NCBI RefSeq assembly: GCF_000177375.1
Contig: NZ_ADFR01000002.1
Span: forward strand, 1-64,000
Direction of reading: 5' to 3'
Length of the DNA: 64,000 nt
From: Bulleidia extructa W1219
Lineage (GTDB): Bacteria; Bacillota_I; Bacilli_A; Erysipelotrichales; Erysipelotrichaceae
The first letter of the stretch is position 1. Every line of letters starts with the position of its first letter. Made by a program: the position numbers and the translations under genes. This document shows, in pieces, positions 36,797 through 45,115 of the stretch. The notes below the pieces were generated by a model that had not been told where the DNA came from, searched no databases, and was given only the letters and a program-made list of their open reading frames with translations.

Positions 36797-37141
36797 CTAC
36801 TTCGTCAGCATTTCTTCAATTTGATATTGCGGTTGGTCAGCCCAAAGAGCTTCAAGACGATACTGATTGCGACTTTCCGCTAAGAAAAAATGAACCATAA
36901 AATCTTGAGCGTCCAATAACAACCAAGAACTGCCCCTTTCACCTTCCTGATGATATGGCTGCCTCAATCGATCTAACTCCTTTTCACAATCATTTAACAG
37001 TGACGATAGATGTCTTAAATTCTTTGCCGTTACAATCACAAAATAATCCGTATACGAACAAACTTCTCGCATATCAATGACTCGAATTTGCTCTGCCAGT
37101 TTGGTTTCTAAAAGAGTTAAAATTGCTTTTAATGTGTCCAT
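36797..37141 (-). CDS. rsfS: Ribosomal silencing factor RsfS
   Basis: A 114-aa protein that binds L14 and blocks subunit joining. It has the core IRVIDMREVCSYTDYFVIVTA. I chose the second ATG (37141): AAGGA lies 6-7 nt upstream, while the ATG at 37147 is too near that site. Its start lies 68 bp inside the end of yqeK, unusually deep. Confidence 0.9.
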   Translation of the reverse strand: MDTLKAILTLLETKLAEQIRVIDMREVCSYTDYFVIVTAKNLRHLSSLLNDCEKELDRLRQPYHQEGERGSSWLLLDAQDFMVHFFLAESRNQYRLEALWADQPQYQIEEMLTK

Positions 37142-37910
37142 CCTCATTCCTTTCTAAAAAAATTTTTTGCTTATATAAAACCAGTTGTACCGCTTTTTTT
37201 AAATCTTTTTTAGCTAGCTGTTCTTCCTCATCAGCATTGTATCCTCGCAAAGGTTCAATTTTATCAGCAATAAATAAAATATAATCATAGGCGGTTCTTC
37301 CTTGTTTACCCAAAGCATGTCTTTGAATGGCTTTTAAAATATCTCGATCCCAAATTCCTAGATTTTCTTTTACCCACTTAGCACCTAAATAGCCATGAAT
37401 TGCCCAAGATGGCACATGAATATCAGGATAATAATACGCCATCTTTTCTTCTTGATGTTCCTCATCCTTACAAATATCATGCCATAAGCCCATCCAATAG
37501 GCTTTCTTTTCATCCAGATGATGACAATGAGCCAACTCGGCACAAACTTTCGCTACAGAAAAGGAATGAGCCACTCTCTTCGGCTTTAAATGAGCTTCCA
37601 ATATTTCTTTTGCAAACGCATTTTGATTCCATAAACTTCGTCTAACACAAGTTGGTACTAAATAAAATTTTCCTTGTTGAATCTTCTCTTCTTGTTGGCA
37701 TGAATACCATATTGGATTCCTAACCGTTTCTACCACTTTGATTCTTTTGACCTTTCGGAAAACCATTTTCAATAAGTTCAAGCGATATTCAAATGGCAGT
37801 TTCCCCTCTTTCAAGCACGATAAAGCCAATTGTTCCTTTTTAGCCATTTTACGAAGCTTTTGAGCGTCCTTTAGAGAAATAGGATCAAAACTTCCAATAA
37901 CTTCTTTCAT
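37074..37910 (-). CDS. yqeK: YqeK HD phosphohydrolase with a degenerate NadD N-terminus
   Basis: A 278-aa protein. Residues about 108-225 are YqeK: KPKRVAHSFSVAKVCAELA, WHDICKD (HD pair), HGYLGAKWV and IADKIEP. This domain splits diadenosine tetraphosphate. Residues about 1-100 resemble a shortened NadD (GSFDPI at 6-11; LVPTCVRRSLWN near 84 like the NadD end) but lack the HxGH-type catalytic histidines. In relatives separate nadD and yqeK genes lie here; this looks like a fused, decayed NadD. It overlaps yhbY by ATGA and rsfS by 68 bp. Confidence 0.85.
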   Translation of the reverse strand: MKEVIGSFDPISLKDAQKLRKMAKKEQLALSCLKEGKLPFEYRLNLLKMVFRKVKRIKVVETVRNPIWYSCQQEEKIQQGKFYLVPTCVRRSLWNQNAFAKEILEAHLKPKRVAHSFSVAKVCAELAHCHHLDEKKAYWMGLWHDICKDEEHQEEKMAYYYPDIHVPSWAIHGYLGAKWVKENLGIWDRDILKAIQRHALGKQGRTAYDYILFIADKIEPLRGYNADEEEQLAKKDLKKAVQLVLYKQKIFLERNEDGHIKSNFNSFRNQTGRANSSH

Positions 37911-38200
37911 CGAGGCAACACAATTCTAGGTGTCTTCATGGCTTTATACAACACCACTTGACGACCAATGATCTGAACCACTTCTGATTTTGTATAATGA
38001 GCTATCTCTAAAGCCAATTCTTTTACATCCACTTCTAATCCCTTTAACACATGAATCTTGATTAATTCACGCGTATGGAATGCATTCTGAATCAATTCAA
38101 TAAAAGTATCGGATAAACCATCTTTCCCACATTGAAATTTTGCTTTTTCTGTTTGGGCTAAAGAACGTAAATACGCTTTCTGTTTCGGAGTTAATATCAT
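37907..38200 (-). CDS. yhbY: YhbY-family RNA-binding protein
   Basis: A 97-aa CRM-domain protein (TPKQKAYLRSLAQTE, FQCGKDGLSDTF) associated with 50S assembly. ATGA overlaps on both sides (yqeH and yqeK). Its usual neighbour aroE, between yqeH and yhbY in Bacillus, has moved to the shikimate operon here. Confidence 0.92.
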   Translation of the reverse strand: MILTPKQKAYLRSLAQTEKAKFQCGKDGLSDTFIELIQNAFHTRELIKIHVLKGLEVDVKELALEIAHYTKSEVVQIIGRQVVLYKAMKTPRIVLPR

Positions 38201-39243
38201 AAAATTGCCTTTCTAGTGTACACTTCAATCCCCTTGGGTAAATAAAGTTTAATTTCTTGAAAATGACCAGACAAACAAATCCAACCAAGACCAGGTAAAA
38301 CAATATCCACCTTATCTTTTCCTTTTTCAACGTTTCTTTCTTCGCTTAAATCCTTTGTTAAACAAGGCTTCAAATCCTTCCCTTTTTGTCGCCGATATAA
38401 ATCATTGGCTTGCTCTAGCTTAGTACGATGAATCTTCAATTGATCATGAAAGTAAAAAGTAGCCGAAGCTCTTTCAGTTGGTGTTAAATCCATACGGAAT
38501 AAAGCACCAATAAAATAACTTTGAGGACTATATAACTGATAATTACGAGCCACTAAAGTCTTATTAGGAAGCACCTTTTTCAAATCCGATTCAGACACTT
38601 CCATAACATAAGAAGCACGAATTTCCATTCCTGGTGTATCAATAAAAGTATAGCCATCTTTTCTTAACTTAGAAAAAGATAAAGTTGTACCCGGATAGCA
38701 AGAAGCGGTTAAAGTATCCATTTCCAGTAATTGATTTAACAAAGAACTTTTACCGGCATTCGCTAAACCCATAAAAATAAAGTTTGTGCCCAAAGGATAT
38801 TGATATAAATAATTAATTAGCTCTTCATTCCCTAAGTTTAACTTAACAGAGTGAAAAAATACTTGTTGAATTGGAAGCTTTTTAGATCGAATCTTTTTCA
38901 CCACCATTTTCACTATCTTTTCCTCTTCAATTTCAGCCGGTAAAATATCTCGTTTGGTTAATACTAATAAAATTTCACGACCGCTGAATTCTTGGAGAAA
39001 GGGTTGTTCCAAACTTTCTTCTATCGCAAAACAATCCATAACCAAGACCAAAACACCCTCTTGATTCTGAATTCCTTGAAGAACCAATCTAGGATCTATT
39101 CCAAAGCGTTTGGAATAGACAGGATCATCATAATGTCTTAAGCGAAAGCATCGTTGGCAATACAAAGCCTCTTTTTTAGGACTATACCCTACCTCGTCAG
39201 CAGCATCATATTGAAGTTCAACCCCGCAACCTACACACTTCAT
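38197..39243 (-). CDS. yqeH: Ribosome biogenesis GTPase YqeH
   Basis: A 348-aa circularly permuted GTPase for 30S assembly. It has an N-terminal zinc finger (CVGCGVEL and CQRCFRL), G4 VLTKRDILP, G1 GLANAGKSSLLNQ and G3 DTPGME, and a C-terminal domain. ATGA overlap with parC and yhbY. Confidence 0.95.
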   Translation of the reverse strand: MKCVGCGVELQYDAADEVGYSPKKEALYCQRCFRLRHYDDPVYSKRFGIDPRLVLQGIQNQEGVLVLVMDCFAIEESLEQPFLQEFSGREILLVLTKRDILPAEIEEEKIVKMVVKKIRSKKLPIQQVFFHSVKLNLGNEELINYLYQYPLGTNFIFMGLANAGKSSLLNQLLEMDTLTASCYPGTTLSFSKLRKDGYTFIDTPGMEIRASYVMEVSESDLKKVLPNKTLVARNYQLYSPQSYFIGALFRMDLTPTERASATFYFHDQLKIHRTKLEQANDLYRRQKGKDLKPCLTKDLSEERNVEKGKDKVDIVLPGLGWICLSGHFQEIKLYLPKGIEVYTRKAIL

Positions 39244-41732
39244 TCATTCACCTCAAATAAGCCCAATTGTTCAAAAGAAACCGGTTTTTCTTGTTCTAAT
39301 GGTTCATCTTCAATCAAGGCTTCTTGAATCCCTAATTTTAGATAATGATCTTTATCTAAAGATAAAGTACTAAAACCCATCTCTTTTTCTTTAAATGGAA
39401 TATCGGTAGTGGATAGAATTTGTCTGAATTCTCCACCGAACTCTAAGTTTTGGCCAGTTTTCACGGCTAACACGTATTGAAGACGAGAAGGATTAGATTT
39501 ATTCTTCTTACAAATCCTCTCTCCCATATTCTTAGCTCGACCACTCAATCGCAAATCTTCCAAATGAATTCTCTTAGCTTGTAAGGTATCCGTCAAGAAT
39601 AAAAGATTGTCAGAAGAATAAACACTTGTCGCAAAGGCAACTTCATCTTCAAAAGCTACTTTCATTGCTTGTACCCCTTTTGAAGCTTTTACTTCTGGGA
39701 TTTGATCTTGTGACATCCGCAAAGCATATCCATCCTTTGTGACCACCAGCACTTCTTGTGATTGATAGGTCATAAAAGCAGCACAAACTTCATCTTTTTC
39801 TTCCAAGTTAATGGCTTTAAATAAACGAGAGGTTCGTTCCACCTTCCAATCACTTAATTTTGTTTTCTTGATTTTATTTCCCTTTGTGACCAAGGTAATC
39901 CAAGCATAAGAATCAAAATTTTTAACCACGATAGCAGAGATCACCTTTTCTTCCGAATCAACCCGAACCAATTTATTCAAATGGCTACCAATCTCTTTCC
40001 ACTTTTCATCATCTATTTGCCAAACCGGTACCATCGCATAGTTTCCCTTAGAAGTAAACAATAACAACGTATCTAACGTATTCACTTCCCGTTGGCCAAT
40101 CAATTGGTCACCGGTTTTTAATCCCGTTTCTTGATCGCGAACCGCATTAAAAGAGCGCAAAGATACTCTCTTCAAATACCCATCTTTCGATACTGTGATC
40201 ATAACCTGTTCACTTGGAATCATCGCTTCCTTACTGATATTAATTTCGTCAATTTTCGCTTCAATTTTTGTCCGACGAGCATCCCCATAATTTTCTTTCA
40301 CTTGACGCAATTCTTGAACCATTAAATGACGTAAAACCGATTCATTTTCCAAAATGGATTTTGTTTCTTCAATTTGGTTGACCAACTGAGCAAATTCATT
40401 TCGCAAAGACACAATATCAGTATTACTTAACCGATACAGCCGCAAAGTCACGATCGCTTCCGCTTGCACTTCATCAAAGCCAAAGTTTTCTATTAAACGA
40501 AACTTGGCATCCGCTTTATCTTTAGAGGCTCGGATGATAGCTATTACTTCATCTAAAACCGAAACAGCCTTAATCAAACCCTCAATGATATGTACTCTGG
40601 CTTCCATTTTATTTAATTCAAAACGTGATCTTCGTAAAACCACTTCTTTACGGAAATCAATGAAAGCATCCAAAAGTCCTAACAAGCCCACTTGAACCGG
40701 TCTTTCTCGCATAATAGCCACATTGTTATAGTTGTAATACACTTGCAGATCCGTATTTTTAAAGAAATACTGCAAAATTAAATTCGCATCCACATCCTTA
40801 CGGACATCTATCACAATACGCAATCCATTTCGATCCGATTCATCTCGTACATCTATTAAACCATCTACTTCTCTGGAAATTCGAATTTCATCCATCTTTT
40901 TTACCAAATTTCCTTTGACCACCTCATAAGGAATTTCAGTAATCACAATCTGTTGAAGATTTTTTTCCTGAATAATTTCTGTTTTTGCACGCACCACAAT
41001 ACGTCCTTTACCTGTAGTAAAGGCTTCTCGAATACCCTCTTCTCCCTGTACAATGCCACCAGTTGGAAAATCCGGCCCTGGAAGAATATCCATCACATCA
41101 TTTAAAGAACACTCCGCATTCTGAATACGATAAATCGTGGCATCTATCACTTCATTGATATTATGAGGTGGCATATTGGTGGCATATCCTGCCGCAATAC
41201 CGGTCGCCCCATTAACTAACATCACAGGAAATGATACCGGTAATACCGTTGGTTCTATATCCGTATCATCAAAATTCGGGCTCATTTCAACCGTATCTTT
41301 ATCCAAATCTTCTTCCATGACTTGTGTCACTTTGGCTAAACGAGCTTCCGTATAACGCATTGCGGCAGCCGGGTCATCATCAATAGACCCATTATTCCCA
41401 TGCATGTCAATAAAAGGCATACGAACCTTCCAATCTTGTGACATACGAACCATCGCATCATAGACAGAAGAATCCCCATGTGGATGATAATTACCGATCA
41501 CCAATCCAACTGTTTTCGCTGACTTACGATAAGGTTTATCATGTGTATTCCCATCGTTATACATAGCGTATAAAATTCTTCTTTGAACCGGTTTCAACCC
41601 ATCCCTTACATCCGGCAAGGCTCTTTCTTGAATGATGTATTTCGCATAACGACCAAAACCGGCACCCATAATGTCTTCCAAACGCTGATTCAAATATCGA
41701 GTATGATCCACCCATTCTTTTTTCTTGGTCAT
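39240..41732 (-). CDS. parC: DNA topoisomerase IV subunit A
   Basis: An 830-aa ParC that unlinks daughter chromosomes with ParE. It has the winged-helix region NYHPHGDSSVYDAM with catalytic Tyr in AAMRYTEARL, a coiled coil and a C-terminal beta-pinwheel. In the quinolone-determining region the Ser is present (residue 88) but the usual Glu is Asp (residue 92), which may be a natural variant. ATGA overlaps with parE and yqeH. Confidence 0.96.
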   Translation of the reverse strand: MTKKKEWVDHTRYLNQRLEDIMGAGFGRYAKYIIQERALPDVRDGLKPVQRRILYAMYNDGNTHDKPYRKSAKTVGLVIGNYHPHGDSSVYDAMVRMSQDWKVRMPFIDMHGNNGSIDDDPAAAMRYTEARLAKVTQVMEEDLDKDTVEMSPNFDDTDIEPTVLPVSFPVMLVNGATGIAAGYATNMPPHNINEVIDATIYRIQNAECSLNDVMDILPGPDFPTGGIVQGEEGIREAFTTGKGRIVVRAKTEIIQEKNLQQIVITEIPYEVVKGNLVKKMDEIRISREVDGLIDVRDESDRNGLRIVIDVRKDVDANLILQYFFKNTDLQVYYNYNNVAIMRERPVQVGLLGLLDAFIDFRKEVVLRRSRFELNKMEARVHIIEGLIKAVSVLDEVIAIIRASKDKADAKFRLIENFGFDEVQAEAIVTLRLYRLSNTDIVSLRNEFAQLVNQIEETKSILENESVLRHLMVQELRQVKENYGDARRTKIEAKIDEINISKEAMIPSEQVMITVSKDGYLKRVSLRSFNAVRDQETGLKTGDQLIGQREVNTLDTLLLFTSKGNYAMVPVWQIDDEKWKEIGSHLNKLVRVDSEEKVISAIVVKNFDSYAWITLVTKGNKIKKTKLSDWKVERTSRLFKAINLEEKDEVCAAFMTYQSQEVLVVTKDGYALRMSQDQIPEVKASKGVQAMKVAFEDEVAFATSVYSSDNLLFLTDTLQAKRIHLEDLRLSGRAKNMGERICKKNKSNPSRLQYVLAVKTGQNLEFGGEFRQILSTTDIPFKEKEMGFSTLSLDKDHYLKLGIQEALIEDEPLEQEKPVSFEQLGLFEVNE

Positions 41733-43651
41733 GACATCTCTCCCTTAAAGCTATCTTCCAATGTAAATTGAATGTTCTCTTCAATCCAATGACGACGGGA
41801 TTCCGGTTTATTCCCCATCAACATGGAAACTCTTTTTTCAGCTATCAATAAATCATCAATATTGACTTGTATCAACGTTCGATGATCCGGATCCATCGTA
41901 GTCTCCCATAATTGAGTCGCATTCATTTCTCCTAGACCTTTGTATCGTTGAATTTCCACTTTCCCAAGTTTTGCTTTTAATTCTTCTAATTCTTCATCAC
42001 TATAACAATATTGCACTTCTTTTCCTTTGCTGACTTTATACAAAGGCGGTAAAGCAATATAAACCATGCCTTGTTCCACAAGAGGACGCATATATCGGAA
42101 AAAGAAAGTTAATAACAGAATTTGAATGTGGGATCCATCATCATCCGCATCGGTCATAATAATGACCTTACCATAATTAACATCATCAATGATGAATTCT
42201 TTTCCTACCCCGGCACCCAAAGTATAAATCAAGGTATTTAATTCTTCATTTTTTTCAATTTCTGTCATGGATACATGTTCTGTATTTAAAACCTTACCAC
42301 GCAAAGGAAGAATGGCTTGATAATGAGAATCTCTTCCCTGTTTAGCTGAACCGCCCGCTGAATCTCCTTCCACTAAAAAGAGTTCTTTGATCTTTGAATT
42401 CTTCGTCTGAGCTGGAGCCAATTTACCGGATAAAACCTTTTCTCCTTTTCCTAAATTCTTTCCTTTTCGAACATTTTCTTTCGCTTTACGAGCCGCTTCA
42501 CGAGCTTGTTGCGCTCGTTGCATCTTCTTAATTAAATCATCAGCCTCATTTCGATGTTCTTCTAACCAGAAGCTTAATTTCTCCAACACCACATTCTCAA
42601 CCGCTGTCTTAGCTAATGGCGTTGTTAGTTTACTTTTCACCTGCGCTTGAAACTCTAAATAATCTTCCGGAACACGAACGGAAATAATCGTGGTCAACCC
42701 TTCCCGAACATCTAAACCATCCAAATTCTTATCTTTAGCCTTTAATAAACCATATTTACGAGCATATTCATTCATCGCTTTGGTGAAAGCTCCTTTAAAT
42801 CCGACTTCATGGCTTCCTCCATCACCTGTGTGAACAAGATTGGCATAACTATAGGTATTTTCTTGATAATCATCGGTATATTGAAAAATACAAGCTACTT
42901 CAACCCCTTGATATTCACCTTCAAATTTAACCGGTTCCATTATCACATGACGATCTTCATGTAAGTATTCTAAGAAAGCCACTAATCCATTTTCATAATG
43001 AAAAACTTCTTTCGCTTCTTTACCTTCTCGCTTATCTTCCACCACCATGGAAATACCCGACAACAAGAAGGCCTCTTCTCTGGCTCTTTCAGCCACTTGT
43101 TCAAAATGGAAATGAGTCACATGAAAAATAGCCGGATCCGGTTTAAAGCGAACGATGGTTCCCGTCTTGGTGGTTTTTCCCAGTTTTTCCAATTTAGAAG
43201 CCTCTTTCCCACCATTTTTAAAAGACATTCGGACATGTTCCCCATCATGAAAAGATTCAACAACCAGCCATTCACTTAACGCATTCACCACTGAAGCACC
43301 AACCCCATGTAAACCACCTGCGGTCTTATAGCCACCTTGACTAGTAAACTTACCACCAGCATGAAGAATGGTAAAAATAACTTGGATGGTCGGCATCCCC
43401 GAAACATGTCTTCCGGTAGGTATACCGCGACCATGGTCTTCCACCGTCAAAGATCCATCTTTTTCCAATGTAATTTTAATTTCCTTACCAAAACCATTGA
43501 GAGCCTCGTCAATCGCATTATCAACAATTTCCCAAATTAAGTGATGCAAGCCATGAGAATCAGCCGCTCCAATATACATTCCCGGTCTTTTTCGAACCGC
43601 CTCTAAACCTTCTAAAATTTGAATACTATCGTCATTATACTTATTCGCCAT
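41729..43651 (-). CDS. parE: DNA topoisomerase IV subunit B
   Basis: A 640-aa GHKL ATPase subunit: EIVDNAIDEAL, HGRGIPTGRH, GGLHGVGASVVNAL, Toprim EGDSAGGSA and DADDDGSHI. The start at 43651 (MANKYNDD) follows TTAGGAG; longer frames to 43738 lack this. It heads the parE-to-nth operon, which is coupled by ATGA overlaps. Its promoter faces that of plsY. Confidence 0.97.
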   Translation of the reverse strand: MANKYNDDSIQILEGLEAVRKRPGMYIGAADSHGLHHLIWEIVDNAIDEALNGFGKEIKITLEKDGSLTVEDHGRGIPTGRHVSGMPTIQVIFTILHAGGKFTSQGGYKTAGGLHGVGASVVNALSEWLVVESFHDGEHVRMSFKNGGKEASKLEKLGKTTKTGTIVRFKPDPAIFHVTHFHFEQVAERAREEAFLLSGISMVVEDKREGKEAKEVFHYENGLVAFLEYLHEDRHVIMEPVKFEGEYQGVEVACIFQYTDDYQENTYSYANLVHTGDGGSHEVGFKGAFTKAMNEYARKYGLLKAKDKNLDGLDVREGLTTIISVRVPEDYLEFQAQVKSKLTTPLAKTAVENVVLEKLSFWLEEHRNEADDLIKKMQRAQQAREAARKAKENVRKGKNLGKGEKVLSGKLAPAQTKNSKIKELFLVEGDSAGGSAKQGRDSHYQAILPLRGKVLNTEHVSMTEIEKNEELNTLIYTLGAGVGKEFIIDDVNYGKVIIMTDADDDGSHIQILLLTFFFRYMRPLVEQGMVYIALPPLYKVSKGKEVQYCYSDEELEELKAKLGKVEIQRYKGLGEMNATQLWETTMDPDHRTLIQVNIDDLLIAEKRVSMLMGNKPESRRHWIEENIQFTLEDSFKGEMS

Positions 43652-43673
43652 TTGATCTCCTAATAGTCTTTTC

Positions 43674-43702
43674 ATTATACTAATTTTCACGCTTTTTTTG
43701 AA
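43674..43702 (-). promoter_or_regulatory. Promoter of the parE operon
   Basis: TTCAAA, 17-bp spacer, perfect TATAAT on the minus strand. Its -35 overlaps the plsY -35 on the other strand. Contains CGTGAAAATT plus AGTATAAT, shared with recU. Confidence 0.8.
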
Positions 43703-43726
43703 GAGATGGCAGCCTTGGTATATACT
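43698..43726 (+). promoter_or_regulatory. Promoter of plsY
   Basis: TTGAAG, 17-bp spacer, TATACT. The -35 overlaps the parE -35, so the two promoters compete for polymerase. Confidence 0.75.
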
Positions 43727-43750
43727 AAAATCATTCATAGGAGTTTTATT

Positions 43751-44356
43751 ATGTTAAACAGTATTTTCGCTTGCATCATAGCGTATTTATTCGGATCAAT
43801 CCCTTGGGCTTTAGTCATTGGAAAAGTTTTCTACCACACGGATATCCGGACAAAGGGATCCGGAAATCTAGGGGGAACCAATGCAGGTCGTGTCTTAGGA
43901 AAAAAAGTCGGTATTAGTGTCATTGTCTTAGATGCTCTGAAAACGATTCCGGCTATGCTGATTAGTTATTATCTAGCACCAAAGGCACTTATCTTTGCAG
44001 GATTGGCCTGTTGTTTAGGACATTGTTTTCCTATTTTTGCCCAATTCAAAGGAGGGAAAGCTGTTGCGACCAGCTTTGGTTTCTTATTAGGTATTTGTTT
44101 ATTCCATCGAGGAGAATATGTCGGTCTATTTGCTATACCATTATCAGTATTGTTAATAACTCTTTATTTATCTAAGATGGTCTCTCTAGCTTCTTTGGTT
44201 GCTTTATTCTCAGCTTGTATCATGAGTCTTTTCTTAAAAGAACCAATTTCAATCCAAATGTCTTTGTTTGTTCTTTGGCTATTCGTTACTTATCGACATA
44301 AAACGAATATTGAACGCATTCGAAATAAAACTGAAGCTAAGATTACTTGGTTATAA
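43751..44356 (+). CDS. plsY: Acyl-phosphate glycerol-3-phosphate acyltransferase PlsY
   Basis: A 201-aa membrane enzyme that starts phospholipid synthesis with acyl-phosphate. It has the motifs GSGNLGGTNAGRV (glycerol-3-phosphate site) and KGGKAVATSFGFLL, five helices and typical length. I chose MLNSIFAC at 43751: AGGAG lies 8 nt upstream; the ATG at 43706 is inside the promoter. Divergent from parE, as plsY often lies next to parE in Bacillota. Confidence 0.93.
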   Translation: MLNSIFACIIAYLFGSIPWALVIGKVFYHTDIRTKGSGNLGGTNAGRVLGKKVGISVIVLDALKTIPAMLISYYLAPKALIFAGLACCLGHCFPIFAQFKGGKAVATSFGFLLGICLFHRGEYVGLFAIPLSVLLITLYLSKMVSLASLVALFSACIMSLFLKEPISIQMSLFVLWLFVTYRHKTNIERIRNKTEAKITWL

Positions 44357-44358
44357 AC

Positions 44359-44391
44359 AAAGTCTCTATCAGATAGTCTGACAGAGACTTT
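44359..44391. terminator. Bidirectional terminator between plsY and the response regulator
   Basis: AAAGTCTCTaTCAGA/TCTGAcAGAGACTTT (one internal mismatch) with a TAG loop and T-runs on the plus strand. The response regulator stop lies at its edge. Confidence 0.85.
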
Positions 44392-45113
44392 TATTCTCTC
44401 CAATTTCTTAAACTATATTGCTTAGGAGATATTCCAACCACCTTTTTAAAAACTTGTGAAAAATAATATTGGTTGCTAAAACCGCAAATTTCTGCAATTT
44501 CATACAATTTATAATTAGCCTCATTATTATCAATTAAATATTTAGCATGTTGAATACGAATATCCGTTACTAGATCCACAAATGTTTTTCCCAATTCTTT
44601 TTTAATGAGCTTAGTAATATATCCATCACTTAATTGAAGAAGCTTCGCTACATCTTTAAGGGAATAGTCTTCATTCCCCATATTTTCTTGAATGTCTTCA
44701 AGTATTTTTTTAATCATAAGAGAATAATGATGTTTTGGATATTTTCTGACCTGTCTTATTGCCTCTTGAATCACCGAAATAAATTCAGTCGCATCCACCG
44801 GTTTTAATAGATATCGAAATACTCCCAATTCAACCGCTTGTTGGGCAAAACGAAAATCATCATATCCCGACACAATAATCAAAATCACTTTTTGATTTTG
44901 TTGACGAATTTCACGAATTAAATCAATTCCATTCTTAAATGGCATATTAATATCAATTAATGCTATGTCAATATCCCTTTCACTAAATAGCTGTAGAGCT
45001 TCCTTTCCGTTAGCCGCTCTATACACTTCCACAAAGGGTAATCCTTCTTTCACAATTCTCTTGACAAAATTTCGTCTAATGATTTCTTCATCATCTGCAA
45101 TTAATATATTCAT
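44391..45113 (-). CDS. AraC-type response regulator (YesN-like)
   Basis: A 240-aa regulator. The receiver domain (1-120) has acidic DDEE near residue 8, phosphoacceptor Asp54 in LIDINMP and Lys104-type KPVDA. The C-terminal AraC HTH pair (about 140-238) includes YKLYEIAEICGFSNQYYFSQVFKKVVGISP. It pairs with the sensor 2 bp upstream. The two 20-bp-spaced repeats before the reductase gene (48622-48649) suit an AraC-type dimer. Last gene of its unit. Confidence 0.92.
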   Translation of the reverse strand: MNILIADDEEIIRRNFVKRIVKEGLPFVEVYRAANGKEALQLFSERDIDIALIDINMPFKNGIDLIREIRQQNQKVILIIVSGYDDFRFAQQAVELGVFRYLLKPVDATEFISVIQEAIRQVRKYPKHHYSLMIKKILEDIQENMGNEDYSLKDVAKLLQLSDGYITKLIKKELGKTFVDLVTDIRIQHAKYLIDNNEANYKLYEIAEICGFSNQYYFSQVFKKVVGISPKQYSLRNWRE

Positions 45114-45115
45114 CT

